The notes under the pieces: generated by a model
What the model was told of the DNA's origin: nothing
The model's database searches: none
Seen by the model: only the letters and a program-made list of their open reading frames with translations
In this document: positions 8,125 to 17,365 of the stretch, piece after piece
How positions within the stretch are numbered: the stretch's first letter is position 1
Layout of the letters: every line of letters starts with the position of its first letter
Assembly (NCBI GenBank): GCA_023249105.1
Contig: JAHFDG010000018.1
Location: 1-64,000, forward strand
Reading direction: 5' to 3'
DNA: 64,000 bases
DNA from: Candidatus Methanoperedens sp.
Lineage (GTDB): Archaea > Halobacteriota > Methanosarcinia > Methanosarcinales > Methanoperedenaceae
Translations under genes and position numbers: made by a program

Positions 8125-9770
8125 GCATTTTAAAACTTTGTTTCCTGTTTGCCGCGCTGGTTCTGGTATTGGCGCCAGCTTACGCTTCGGAGGAAAATAC
8201 TCTGCGGATTGAGAATATCACTTCGATTTCTGCTATTGTTAACCCGGTTACTTCCAGTCTTGCAAAATCTGTTAACGCAGCACCTGAGTGGAGGAATTTC
8301 ATTCCGCCTCAGGCTTTCTGGAGCCCTGACGGAAGCAAGTTGGTTATAAGAAGCTCGATAGGATGGTATAAAGATGATATTAATTTTCGCCCCAGCAACA
8401 GAAATGGTATAGGCGCTATATACACAATGGATGCTGATGGAACAAATCTTACAAAAATTGTATCGAATGAAATCAACAACCGCAGCACGCCAATAGAATT
8501 TCCCACTCCGCTTAGTTGGAGTCCATCAGGAGATAAAATTGCTATTAATGTATATAAGCGAGTTGGAAACTTTTATACGCTCGCAAACTCGGACGGAAAT
8601 GGATTGATTGCTCTTGGTACAAATTTTTCAGATATAACCTCAATTATTACAAACCTCTCTAAAATCTCACGGCAAAGGGATTTCATCTGGAGTCCTGACG
8701 GAACTAAAGCAGTTTTTGTAGTTAATGATCCAGATAAAATCTACATAACAGATTCCGATGGGTCTAACATAAAACAGCTTGCCAGTGATGCAAATGAGTC
8801 TTTTCTTGGTGCTGTGGTGTGGAGCCACGATGGACAGCGAATAGCATTCAGTGGAAGGAATCTCTGGATTATGGACAAAGATGGCACCAATTTCAGGCTG
8901 CTTGGTGATTGCTGGGGCGGGGTATGGAGTCCTGATGACCGCAAACTACTTTGCATGTCATCAGAAGAAGTTAATGATCAGTTTATTAGGCATCTCTACC
9001 TGATAAATGTGGACAGCGGCGATAAAATAGAGCTGATTAAAAGTATCGAGATAGAGAATCCTATCTGGAGTCCTGACGGCAATAACATACTTTTCAAATC
9101 TATTACTGAGAGAAGGAATCATGGAATATATGTAGCTGACTCGTCGGGAAGAAACGTAAAATTGATTTATGAGGAAAGCAGCCCTGTTGAAAAAACCACA
9201 ATAGAAGCGGTTAGCTGGAATCCTGATGGAAGTAAAATTGCTTTTGTATCTGACGAATATGGTGCAAAGCTTTATACCATCAATCCCGATGGAACAGGAA
9301 AAATACTATTAACCTCAAATCTATCATGGAGTTGGACAAATCCCTATAGCTGGAGTCCCTCCGGTGATAAAATTGCTTTTTCTTCAAGCACAGCTAATGG
9401 GGAACACATTTTCATTGCCAATCCAGATGGCACAGAGCGCGTGCAGATTACAACCGGCGAAAATAAGCGTTACGTCTTGAGCGGCATGGGTGGAAGCTGG
9501 AGCCCCGACGGTAGCAGGCTATTGATAGAATCGTCTAAGGAGGTTTTCATAGCAAAGTTTTCAGGATACGAAAGTATCATGTCTATTCGAGCGCCTGAGC
9601 TTATAAAACAGGGAGAAAAGGAACGCTCACTTGAACCAACCCTGACCGCAACAACAGAGATAGCAAAACCCGCAACAACAGTAGCAACTCCCAAAACGCC
9701 TGGCTTCGAAGCGTCGCTTGCAATAGCAACTCTATCTACAATCCATTTATTTAAAAGGAGGTACAATTGA
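8121..9770 (+). CDS. Exported TolB/PD40-like beta-propeller with PGF-CTERM-like tail
   Basis: About 549 aa from the ATG that overlaps the upstream stop. A signal peptide (residues 1-23, ending APAYA) precedes repeated blades with the PD40/TolB signature WSPDGSKL..., seen at least eight times (FWSPDGSKLVI, LSWSPSGDKIAI, FIWSPDGTKAVF, VWSHDGQRIAF, IWSPDGNNILF, SWNPDGSKIAF, SWSPSGDKIAF, SWSPDGSRLLI). The C-terminus has a Thr/Ala-rich linker, then TPGFEASLAIATLSTIHLFK and a basic tail. This matches the PGF-CTERM layout, which archaeosortase ArtA processes to anchor proteins to lipid. A surface-exposed binding or sensory role is inferred. Confidence 0.82.
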   Translation: MSILKLCFLFAALVLVLAPAYASEENTLRIENITSISAIVNPVTSSLAKSVNAAPEWRNFIPPQAFWSPDGSKLVIRSSIGWYKDDINFRPSNRNGIGAIYTMDADGTNLTKIVSNEINNRSTPIEFPTPLSWSPSGDKIAINVYKRVGNFYTLANSDGNGLIALGTNFSDITSIITNLSKISRQRDFIWSPDGTKAVFVVNDPDKIYITDSDGSNIKQLASDANESFLGAVVWSHDGQRIAFSGRNLWIMDKDGTNFRLLGDCWGGVWSPDDRKLLCMSSEEVNDQFIRHLYLINVDSGDKIELIKSIEIENPIWSPDGNNILFKSITERRNHGIYVADSSGRNVKLIYEESSPVEKTTIEAVSWNPDGSKIAFVSDEYGAKLYTINPDGTGKILLTSNLSWSWTNPYSWSPSGDKIAFSSSTANGEHIFIANPDGTERVQITTGENKRYVLSGMGGSWSPDGSRLLIESSKEVFIAKFSGYESIMSIRAPELIKQGEKERSLEPTLTATTEIAKPATTVATPKTPGFEASLAIATLSTIHLFKRRYN

Positions 9771-9795
9771 GAGCTTAGGTTAAGGTGGAAGATTG

Positions 9796-10377
9796 ATGAT
9801 TTCAAGGAAAACGGGGACAATGGTACTGGCAGGCGCTTTGCTGATGGTAGCAGGTGTTATCGTCACGAGCATGCTGCTTGCTACCAAGCCATCGATTATC
9901 CAGATAAATGATGGGTCTTTCAAAATCCTTGAACTTCCCTACACCTATACCAAGAACGATGCGTATGTTCTGGTCATCGGCTCAACAATTGGCGGCGTGA
10001 TGCTTTCGTATATTCTCACAACGCTATTCGCAGCAGGAAAAAGCGAGGTTAAAGACATGACAATAATAGAAAAACCAGCAGAAATCCGAGTTGCTGAAAC
10101 TGCTGCGACAGTGCAGGTTAAAGAAGGGGCGCAATTAATCGATGCAGTCTTAACAGCGCTGGAAGGCGATGAGAAAAAACTGATTAAAGAAATCGCTGAC
10201 CATGACGGTGAAATGCTGCAGAATGAACTTGTGCTTTCGCTGAATTTCTCAAAAGCAAAGGTCTCAAGGATGCTGACAGATCTTGAAAAGAGAGGCTTGC
10301 TGGTTAAAAAGCAGTATGGATTGACCAATAAGGTTGCGCTTGCTGACAAATTGCGGGGTGAGAAGAATGAAAAATAA
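9796..10377 (+). CDS. Membrane-anchored winged-helix regulator
   Basis: About 193 aa. Two membrane segments (about residues 8-30 and 54-76) bracket a short external loop. After a linker, residues 110-185 form a MarR-type winged helix (ELVLSLNFSKAKVSRMLTDL, then EKRGLLVKKQYGLTNKVAL). One-component regulators of this layout sense at the membrane and bind DNA directly. The start at 9796 is chosen for AGGTGG 8-13 bp upstream. The end overlaps the next gene by 11 bp. It is likely to regulate neighbouring envelope genes, but this is inference. Confidence 0.75.
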   Translation: MISRKTGTMVLAGALLMVAGVIVTSMLLATKPSIIQINDGSFKILELPYTYTKNDAYVLVIGSTIGGVMLSYILTTLFAAGKSEVKDMTIIEKPAEIRVAETAATVQVKEGAQLIDAVLTALEGDEKKLIKEIADHDGEMLQNELVLSLNFSKAKVSRMLTDLEKRGLLVKKQYGLTNKVALADKLRGEKNEK

Positions 10378-11302
10378 GATGATAGCAGGAGCAATAATGG
10401 CAATAGTATTGCTATCTGCGGCGGTGCTGTTCTGGTATTTTACCCCATCAGATGTAAGCATTGTAAGCCTAGAAGCGCCTAAGGAAATCGGAATATACGA
10501 TTTGAAGAACCTTAAAATCAATCTGCAAAACAATGCTCCTACGGACGTTAATGTAACTATAAATGTGAAAAATGCATTCGTTGATGAAAAAGGGGTAAGT
10601 TTAAAAGGATTCGTAATTTTGGCTTATGAAAATTCAAGTTATGTACCATCAAATGCATCCAACGTCACCGACGCATCTCAGAAAGAAGTTCTATTAAAAC
10701 CAGGAAGTAATAGCATAACTGTCTCGCTAGGATACGAAGTACCGGGTACACAAAAAGTCGAAGTCGAAATATATCAGCGCGGGAAGCTTGCGGATTCCAG
10801 GACAATAGAAATCAATGTTCTACCTCCAAAAATTTCAGTGGTTCTTCAGACCCATAATGGCGTTAATGGAACTAATGAAATACATACCGTTTTTGGTCGT
10901 TTAGAAACCTTAGCAAAAGGTGGTTCTGCCGGGTATGTTGTGATTAATATTTCAGTAATGAATGAATTAACAAATACCACAGTTTCAACAGCTACAAGAA
11001 CGATAAGAACACACTCTACTAGCGAATCCCTTGTGGTTTGGTCAAGTCGCAAAAGCATCTATGACCCTGTAACTGGTATTATGACCAGCATCGATACCGA
11101 AACATTTGCGCCTGTAGTAGTTATTGAGCTTTCAAAGGGCGAACCCTCGGCTGAGAAATATATAATGTCGCCTGTTGTGGTGAAAGGCAAGGTAGGAGAC
11201 AGTTATAAAGTGGTTGTAACTGCGACGTGGAGGGATAAGGTAGTAAGTTCAGAAGTGAGGATACCTTCACCTGAGCAGGTAGTGAGCAGCGATCTGAACT
11301 GA
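10367..11302 (+). CDS. Membrane-anchored Ig-like protein
   Basis: About 311 aa. It has one N-terminal membrane segment (about residues 5-23), then beta-rich extracellular domains with many N-x-S/T sequons (residues 25-170 and 175-300). The start at 10367 has GGGGTGAGAAG upstream, inside the end of the preceding membrane HTH gene. No family could be named. The last residues (VVSSEVRIPSPEQVVSSDLN) are echoed by a 12-codon remnant 70 bp downstream. Confidence 0.65.
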   Translation: MKNKMIAGAIMAIVLLSAAVLFWYFTPSDVSIVSLEAPKEIGIYDLKNLKINLQNNAPTDVNVTINVKNAFVDEKGVSLKGFVILAYENSSYVPSNASNVTDASQKEVLLKPGSNSITVSLGYEVPGTQKVEVEIYQRGKLADSRTIEINVLPPKISVVLQTHNGVNGTNEIHTVFGRLETLAKGGSAGYVVINISVMNELTNTTVSTATRTIRTHSTSESLVVWSSRKSIYDPVTGIMTSIDTETFAPVVVIELSKGEPSAEKYIMSPVVVKGKVGDSYKVVVTATWRDKVVSSEVRIPSPEQVVSSDLN

Positions 11303-11309
11303 ATATCTG

Positions 11310-11345
11310 GTGGTAAGTTCAGAAGTGAGGGTACCGCCTCAGTAA
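11310..11345 (+). pseudogene. Twelve-codon remnant of a paralogous gene end
   Basis: Read in frame this gives VVSSEVRVPPQ and a stop, matching VVSSEVRIPSP near the C-terminus of the intact gene upstream (DNA 11240-11272). The two copies share about 25 nt with two mismatches, 70 bp apart. The simplest reading is that a tandem paralog was lost by recombination and only its last codons remain. Confidence 0.5.
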
Positions 11346-11381
11346 AATGGAGGATTCAAATGTTGACATGGATATTAAAAG

Positions 11382-11476
11382 AGACTGCTATAACTACGAA
11401 CCCATTCGTAGTTTAAGAAAATCTTTTACGAGTTAGATGTGTAGATGATTGTCACAGAAAATATATATAGCAGTCT
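11382..11476. repeat. 95-bp element bounded by 11-bp inverted repeats
   Basis: AGACTGCTATA at 11382-11392 is matched by TATAGCAGTCT at 11466-11476. Inside lies a second perfect hairpin, AACTACGAA/TTCGTAGTT, at 11392-11413 with a CCCA loop, followed by AT-rich sequence. There is no ORF. It may be a miniature inverted-repeat element or a structured leader of the gene at 11548. Confidence 0.5.
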
Positions 11477-11547
11477 AAAAAATAGACGTTAGGAGGAAAC
11501 AACGCTGAACCAATCGATATCGAGGGGCTTCAAAAGGAAATAAAAAT

Positions 11548-12312
11548 ATGACGGACAATACAAAAAAGATATTAACTGTAGTTTGCATTCTGATTTTATT
11601 GGCTATAGCGTCGCTATATTTGGTTATAAGAAGTGAAAGTGCCAAAATCACTACTTTTGAGGAGTGTGAGAAAGCTGGCTGGCTTGTTCGTAGTATAACG
11701 GTATATGACGGTGATGGTCCTATCGAGAAAGAATGCATGTTATGGGGTGGCAAAAGCTTCGTTAAAGAAAAATCTCACGAACAACAAAGGGCAGTTGAAA
11801 TAGCTACCGCCCATCTAAGTTATCCAGTAACAATCATTGAAGTAAAAAAATTTGAGTGTCAGGGTTGCTTTTCTGTAAAGCTTCAAAGAGATGACAACCA
11901 ACGCCAATTTACTATCGTGCTTGATAATTGGGAAATAAAAAGTGTAGTTCAATCAGACAATGTTAATGTATTACCTGCTCTTTTCTTTCCAACGCAGAAG
12001 GAGCCTGCTACGAGTTATATGCAAGCGTTATTATCGGATAAAGAACTAATAATAAAAGACGGCTGCCTGCGTGCTGGTGGCTTTTTGCTTGTGTGGCCAT
12101 ATAATTTTTCACTAAGCACTGATAAAGAAGGAGTACTCCAGATTATTAACAGCACAGGCCAGCCTGTGGCGCGTGTGGGTGATAAAGTCAGAATTGGCGG
12201 CGGTGCTGATGAAACACCGGATGGACGTGTAGTTAAAGGTTATTCTGCGCAATTGCCAAACGAACGCTGTTCGGGACCTTACTGGATTGTCGGAGAGGTA
12301 ATAACAAAATGA
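11548..12312 (+). CDS. Membrane-anchored exported protein, unknown function
   Basis: A 254-aa protein with a single N-terminal membrane anchor (about residues 8-26). It is followed by FEECEKAGWLVRSITVYDGD, a Cys-containing stretch that recurs in small secreted archaeal proteins. A CQGC pair sits near residue 107. The C-terminal 90 residues (DGCLRAGG, then LLVWPYNFSL, then RVGDKVRIGGG) resemble a small beta-barrel found in lipoproteins. No catalytic motif is seen. It lies in a forward run of envelope genes. Confidence 0.6.
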   Translation: MTDNTKKILTVVCILILLAIASLYLVIRSESAKITTFEECEKAGWLVRSITVYDGDGPIEKECMLWGGKSFVKEKSHEQQRAVEIATAHLSYPVTIIEVKKFECQGCFSVKLQRDDNQRQFTIVLDNWEIKSVVQSDNVNVLPALFFPTQKEPATSYMQALLSDKELIIKDGCLRAGGFLLVWPYNFSLSTDKEGVLQIINSTGQPVARVGDKVRIGGGADETPDGRVVKGYSAQLPNERCSGPYWIVGEVITK

Positions 12313-12365
12313 TTAGAGCCATGAAGAGGCAGTGTCTACTATTTCCATTAAAGGGAGGAGTTTGA

Positions 12366-13811
12366 ATGTCTAATATGATTAAAAAAATTACTCTGTCTTT
12401 AGTAGTGTTGGGACTATTCATATTACTTGCAATGCCCTTATTAGCAAGCGCATCTCAGGAAGATAAATCAAAAACATCTATAAACAGTTCCAAAGCCTTG
12501 AATGGGGAAGACCTCAGGCTTTTCCGAATGGCGTTTAACGATTCGAATATCGAGCAATTGCTGGAGCATGTCTCGAAAAAGAATAATGTCCCACAAGAGC
12601 GCCTGCTCATATCAACCGCATCGATGTTCGTTTACCGGTATGGGGGTCAGAAGACGACACAATATTCAGATAGTATGATAGAGTCTCCTTTCTGGGTAGT
12701 GAAGGTTCAAGATATCGAATCCAATCGTGCTTATGAGGTGTATGTCCAGGACGGCACATCTATCTATAAAGGAAGGATCATGACAGATGAACAATCGCAG
12801 CAGTTTGCTTTGCATTTTAAGAAATATGGCAAGATGGAATCCGACCTTTACAATGCTCTGGCGAGTATGAAAGGGGAGGAAAAAATTAATGTAATAATAT
12901 GGCCGGTCATAGTTTATCCACCAGGTTTCAATCCCGACGACTATCTACCTGAAAACACGGTTGAATATTTCATAAAAACAAAGGGTCCCTATGATTTCGT
13001 GATTCTGGAGCCTTTAGTTTATAGTGTAGATTTACCTGATGATATTATCCGCGAACTGGGCAAAAGAAAGGATGTAGAGAACATTACCATTGGTCAAAAG
13101 GTTGGAAATAACACTAGGATTGTCATGCGAATTAAGCCAACAATCGTTGACGAGGAGATCATGCCGCTGGAAGAATTTATACTGAATGAGACTTCAGACA
13201 TCACATTTATGAAGCCTGTTTTTTTCGCAAGGGGGTTGAGTAAAAATACAGTTCTTGAATTGAACAACAGAACTGATGTTATAAACATTGCAATGGAGCA
13301 TACCTTCCGTTCCGAGGCTGCTCGGGAAGAAAGCGTCAAAAAGGAAGAAAAAATGCTGGTGGTCGGCGGCACATGGGAAAAAGACGGCTGGAATCTTTCT
13401 GTTAAGGCTGTAGATAAAACGGCAACACCTGGGTTCATCCTGATTTCACTTTCATATCAGGGAAAAACGCTTGGGGATGTCAGGATTGAAACTGGTAAAT
13501 CCTATACCTACATAGGTAAAAATCCTGATGGCAGTGAAGTGGCTCTCTTTACTGTCAAAGCCACCATATTTGTTGGGGCGAGTGCTGATGCAGTCAGGCT
13601 GGCGCTCAACTGGTCTGTACCAGAGAATGATGTTCAGATAATTGATGTGCCTGTGGAATCTGACCAGGTGAAAAACGAGACGCCTGTTCCTACCGTTACC
13701 ACACCAGTAGCGCTGGCAAGTCCAAGGACGCCCGGATTTGAGATGGTTTTCGGGATTGTGGGAATTCTGGCTGTGTGGTGGAGATTAGGCGGAAGGAGGA
13801 ATGAAAAGTGA
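12366..13811 (+). CDS. Secreted protein with PGF-CTERM-like tail
   Basis: A 481-aa protein with a signal peptide (residues 1-29, ending LLASASQ), a long beta-rich body and a C-terminal TPGFEMVFGIVGILAVWW followed by a basic tail (RLGGRRNEK). This is the layout of the archaeal PGF-CTERM sorting signal. A strong GGGAGGAG lies just before the start. Residues 140-250 include a region that looks like a subtilase-type pro-domain or inhibitor-like repeat (VNVIIWPVIVYPPGF, LPDDIIRELGKRKDVENITI). The stop overlaps the GTG start of the next gene. Confidence 0.72.
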   Translation: MSNMIKKITLSLVVLGLFILLAMPLLASASQEDKSKTSINSSKALNGEDLRLFRMAFNDSNIEQLLEHVSKKNNVPQERLLISTASMFVYRYGGQKTTQYSDSMIESPFWVVKVQDIESNRAYEVYVQDGTSIYKGRIMTDEQSQQFALHFKKYGKMESDLYNALASMKGEEKINVIIWPVIVYPPGFNPDDYLPENTVEYFIKTKGPYDFVILEPLVYSVDLPDDIIRELGKRKDVENITIGQKVGNNTRIVMRIKPTIVDEEIMPLEEFILNETSDITFMKPVFFARGLSKNTVLELNNRTDVINIAMEHTFRSEAAREESVKKEEKMLVVGGTWEKDGWNLSVKAVDKTATPGFILISLSYQGKTLGDVRIETGKSYTYIGKNPDGSEVALFTVKATIFVGASADAVRLALNWSVPENDVQIIDVPVESDQVKNETPVPTVTTPVALASPRTPGFEMVFGIVGILAVWWRLGGRRNEK

Positions 13812-14617
13812 TAGGCTTTGTTGGGATTGGAATCGGGGCAGTTTTAATCATTGCTGCCGCAGTATTGTTTGTTTTCTGGCTTTGGATGCTGATAGATTGT
13901 CTAAAGAGACCAGATGATAAGTTCGCAGTCGGTGGAAGTAATGCCAAGCTCATCTGGATTCTGGTTATAATTTTTACAGGGCTTATCGGGGCACTGATTT
14001 ATTATTTCCTCATTAAAAGAACGGATTCGCATCAAGATAGGCTTATTGGCATTGCTCTGCTTGCCTCAGTAGTTATTATCATAATTTTGATAGCCAGTCT
14101 TTTTACGGTAAATACTAAAACTACTGTTTCTATCGAGCCATACCCTTCAAGCAAATTACCACAATCCACTCCAACTCCTGAAGTAACACCTATATCGCCG
14201 CCGGTTAATCAAACACCGCCATCGAATGCAATTACACCTCCAGCCATCATGACAATTCAGCCTGATGCCGGAACCATCGGAACAAAGGTAGTTATCACCG
14301 GCACAGGTTTTACAGCCAAAGACAATAACGTTGCTTTCAGGCTGGAACCTGAGGACAGCCCTGAGACCTTTAAAGTTGGCTACATTAACAACATTATATC
14401 GCGTGATGGCAAAACTATTGAATTTATAGTACCCAAATTGTTAGGTGCATGCGCATATGTGGGTGGTCCACCAATAGTATGTGATGCAATAGGTCTTACA
14501 TTTAAACCCGGAACTCAAACATATCCTGTCTTTGTTGTCAATCAAAATGGCACGAGCAACAGCGTTAATTTTATTGTGTTACGGTTAAAATTACAGCAAT
14601 ATGGAGTAATTTTATGA
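13808..14617 (+). CDS. Membrane protein with PLDc_N-like and IPT/TIG domains
   Basis: A 269-aa protein starting with GTG, overlapping the previous stop (GTGA). Residues 1-68 match the PLDc_N module: two membrane helices with FWLWMLIDCLKRP and FTGLIGALIYYFLIKR. A third helix spans about 78-98. A Pro/Thr linker leads to an IPT/TIG Ig-like domain (about 148-262: ITIQPDAGTIGTKVVITGTG pattern). The TIG domain should face outside. The 3' end overlaps the next gene by 4 bp. Confidence 0.75.
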   Translation: MIGFVGIGIGAVLIIAAAVLFVFWLWMLIDCLKRPDDKFAVGGSNAKLIWILVIIFTGLIGALIYYFLIKRTDSHQDRLIGIALLASVVIIIILIASLFTVNTKTTVSIEPYPSSKLPQSTPTPEVTPISPPVNQTPPSNAITPPAIMTIQPDAGTIGTKVVITGTGFTAKDNNVAFRLEPEDSPETFKVGYINNIISRDGKTIEFIVPKLLGACAYVGGPPIVCDAIGLTFKPGTQTYPVFVVNQNGTSNSVNFIVLRLKLQQYGVIL

Positions 14618-14994
14618 CAACACCGCTCTGGCGCAACCCTGAACTCTACGGTTTACTCGGTTTCATCCTCGTAGCAGCCCCTTCTCTTTTCTTCTTTTTT
14701 GCAGGAATGCCCGGAACACAAGTTACTGAAACAGAACATGCCGGAGGCAACAGGACTGTTGTTACGGAAACAGTATGGATAGGAGCATTTAACCCCTTTT
14801 TCCTCGTATTTGTCATTGGAGCTAGCGCAGCTTTATGGGGATGCTATCGAAGCACGCTCCTGGCATGGGCTGGAAGTCTTATCGTCCTCGCTTTCTCGAT
14901 ACTTACAATGTTCAGCATAGGATTACTCACTCTGCCGGGAGCTATTCTACTTTTAACAGGCGCCGCATTCAAGACTGTCAACAAGAACATATAG
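14614..14994 (+). CDS. Small polytopic membrane protein
   Basis: A 126-aa protein with about four hydrophobic helices (residues 12-32, 59-76, 84-100, 102-120) and an external loop rich in Thr and Gly between the first two. It is translationally coupled to the TIG-domain protein by an ATGA overlap, which suggests they work as a unit. No family recognised. Confidence 0.6.
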   Translation: MTTPLWRNPELYGLLGFILVAAPSLFFFFAGMPGTQVTETEHAGGNRTVVTETVWIGAFNPFFLVFVIGASAALWGCYRSTLLAWAGSLIVLAFSILTMFSIGLLTLPGAILLLTGAAFKTVNKNI

Positions 14995-15109
14995 ATAAAT
15001 GTGGGTTTTGATATCGCCTGGCAAAGTCATCTAAGGACAGTGTCATTAGAGGATTAAACCAATATCTTTTTTATGCCAAACCCACTATGAGCACTCCACG
15101 AGAGATTCC

Positions 15110-15955
15110 ATGCCATTTAAAATCTTAAAAAAACAGGAACTTGTCCCCACAATCCACCTGATGGATATAAGCGCTCCGCGGATTGCGAAAAAGGCGCAGC
15201 CGGGACAGTTCGTCATACTCAGGATAGATGAAAAAGGGGAAAGAATACCGCTTACTATCGCGGATTTTGACAGGGGAAAAGGAACCATCACTATGATTTT
15301 CCAGGCAGTCGGGAAAACAACAACGCAATTGTCTTCCCTGAAAGCCGGAGATGAACTTCTGGATTTCATAGGGCCGCTCGGGAATCCTGCGCATATCCTG
15401 AATGAAGGAACAGTCATATTGGTCGGGGGCGGTGTGGGCGTAGCTCCTGTTTTCCCGCAAGCCCGGGCTTTTAAGGAAGCGGGGAACAAAGTTATCTCAA
15501 TTATCGGGGCTCGCAGTGCGAATCTTCTTTTATGGGAAGACAGGATGAGGGAGGTTAGCGATGAGCTATATATCACTACAGATGACGGGACAAAAGGTCA
15601 TCACGGTTTTGTGACTGATATAGTCAAAAAAATTATAGAAGGCGGCACGAAAGTGGATAAAGTTGTAGCTATCGGGCCTCCGGTAATGATGAGAGCAGTT
15701 GCAGGCGTCACGCGACCTTTCAATGTCAAAACAATCGTCAGCCTGAATTCAATCATGGTTGATGGCACAGGCATGTGCGGCGCATGCAGGGTGCTTGTGG
15801 GCAACGAAACAAAGTTTGCCTGCGTTGACGGACCTGAATTCGATGCGCATCTTGTGGATTTTACGCTGCTCATGAACCGCCTTGCCATGTACCAGCCTGA
15901 AGAAAAGCTGGCGTTTGAGAAGTATAAATGCGAGAGGGAGGGATGCAAATGTTAG
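15110..15955 (+). CDS. FAD/NAD(P)-binding 2Fe-2S subunit (NfnA/SudB-like)
   Basis: A 281-aa ferredoxin-NADP reductase-type protein. It has a beta-barrel flavin domain (residues 1-95), a GGGVGVAPVFPQARAF nucleotide-binding motif (about 107-122) and a C-terminal cysteine cluster (MCGACRVLVGNETKFACVDG) for a 2Fe-2S cluster. This is the small subunit of the NADH-dependent ferredoxin:NADP oxidoreductase, also called sulfide dehydrogenase. Its partner overlaps the 3' end by 7 bp. In energy-limited archaea the pair may bifurcate electrons between NADPH, NADH and ferredoxin; that role is inferred from the family. Confidence 0.88.
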   Translation: MPFKILKKQELVPTIHLMDISAPRIAKKAQPGQFVILRIDEKGERIPLTIADFDRGKGTITMIFQAVGKTTTQLSSLKAGDELLDFIGPLGNPAHILNEGTVILVGGGVGVAPVFPQARAFKEAGNKVISIIGARSANLLLWEDRMREVSDELYITTDDGTKGHHGFVTDIVKKIIEGGTKVDKVVAIGPPVMMRAVAGVTRPFNVKTIVSLNSIMVDGTGMCGACRVLVGNETKFACVDGPEFDAHLVDFTLLMNRLAMYQPEEKLAFEKYKCEREGCKC

Positions 15956-17322
15956 AGCGCCAGAAGATGCCTGAACAGGACCCTAAGGTTCGAGCCGCCA
16001 ATTTCAATGAAGTGGCTCTGGGTTTTACGAAAGAGCAGGCAATCGAAGAAGCAAAGCGGTGTCTCCAGTGCAAGAAACCAAAATGCATGGAAGGCTGCCC
16101 AGTTGAAGTGAAAATACCTGGGTTTTTAAAGTACATTACTGAAGGCGATTTTGACAGTGCAATAAAAGAAATAAAGGTTGACAATGCGCTCCCGGCAGTC
16201 TGCGGGCGCGTTTGCCCTCAGGAGACGCAGTGCGAGCAGGTATGTATATTGAGCAAAAAGGGCGCTTCAGTTTCGATAGGCAGGCTTGAGCGCTTTGTGT
16301 CAGATTACGAGCGCACAAAAGGAGTCAAAGTCCCGCATGTACGTGAATCCACAGGAAAGAAAGTAGCTGTAGTAGGTTCAGGACCGGCAGGACTGACCGC
16401 AGCCGCAGACCTTGCAAAAATGGGTCATTCTGTCACGATTTTCGAGGCGCTTCACGAAGCAGGTGGCGTTCTCACCTACGGCATCCCGGAATTTCGGCTT
16501 CCCAAAGAGATAGTGCGCGCTGAAGTGGAGTATGTAAAGAAACTCGGCGTTACAATTCTTCTTGATTCTGTCATTGGCAAAATTGACACTGTTGACGACC
16601 TGCTTTCTGAATTCGATGCCGTGTTCCTTGGAACAGGCGCGGGGCTTCCAATGTTCCTGAATATCGATGGCGAGAACCTAAACGGCGTGTATTCTGCGAA
16701 CGAGTTCCTGACGCGCGTTAACCTCATGAAATCCTACATGTTCCCTGAGTACGACACGCCAATCAAAAAAGCAAAGCATGTGGTAGTGGTTGGCGGTGGG
16801 AATGTGGCAATGGACTCAGCCAGATGCGCTCTTCGCTTGGGAGCAGAGGAGGTTACAATCGTTTACCGGCGCGGGGAAGAAGAGATGCCTGCGCGTGCTG
16901 AGGAAATCGAACATGCGAAGGAGGAGGGCATAAAGTTCCGGCTACTCACAAACCCTGTCAGGATAATTGGCGATGCGAAGAATTGGGTCACTCATATCGA
17001 ATGTATCAATATGTACCTGTGCGAGCCTGACGAGTCGGGCAGGTGCAAGCCCATGCCGTTAGCTGGAACTGAGCATAAGATAGATGCGGATGTTGTTGTT
17101 ATCGCTGTAGGAACTTCACCGAATCCACTCGTGCCCCGCACAACAAAAGGACTTGAGATAACAAAACACGGTACAGTAATCGCAAAAGAAAACGGCGCAA
17201 CTTCCAGGAAAGGAGTGTATGCAGGCGGCGATGCGGTGACAGGCTCCGCAACCGTGATAAGCGCGATGGGCGCTGGTAAGAAGGCGGCGCGGGCGATAGA
17301 TGAGTTTTTGAGGGCGAAATAA
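15949..17322 (+). CDS. NfnB/GltA-like NADPH-dependent flavoprotein subunit
   Basis: About 457 aa. It has an N-terminal Cys-rich ferredoxin-like domain (CLQCKKPKCMEGCPVEVKIP and CGRVCPQETQCEQVC) for two 4Fe-4S clusters. A first dinucleotide-binding site (KVAVVGSGPAGLTAAADLAK) and a second one (HVVVVGGGNVAMDSARCALR) follow. The end (YAGGDAVTGSATVISAMGAG) is typical of the glutamate-synthase small-subunit family. The ATG at 15949 is preferred, being preceded by GAGGGAGGGA. Next to the 2Fe-2S subunit it forms an Nfn/Sud complex rather than a glutamate synthase. Confidence 0.88.
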   Translation: MLERQKMPEQDPKVRAANFNEVALGFTKEQAIEEAKRCLQCKKPKCMEGCPVEVKIPGFLKYITEGDFDSAIKEIKVDNALPAVCGRVCPQETQCEQVCILSKKGASVSIGRLERFVSDYERTKGVKVPHVRESTGKKVAVVGSGPAGLTAAADLAKMGHSVTIFEALHEAGGVLTYGIPEFRLPKEIVRAEVEYVKKLGVTILLDSVIGKIDTVDDLLSEFDAVFLGTGAGLPMFLNIDGENLNGVYSANEFLTRVNLMKSYMFPEYDTPIKKAKHVVVVGGGNVAMDSARCALRLGAEEVTIVYRRGEEEMPARAEEIEHAKEEGIKFRLLTNPVRIIGDAKNWVTHIECINMYLCEPDESGRCKPMPLAGTEHKIDADVVVIAVGTSPNPLVPRTTKGLEITKHGTVIAKENGATSRKGVYAGGDAVTGSATVISAMGAGKKAARAIDEFLRAK

Positions 17323-17365
17323 TCCCATCATAAGCCTAATATCTCATCCTCGTGTATAGATACTC

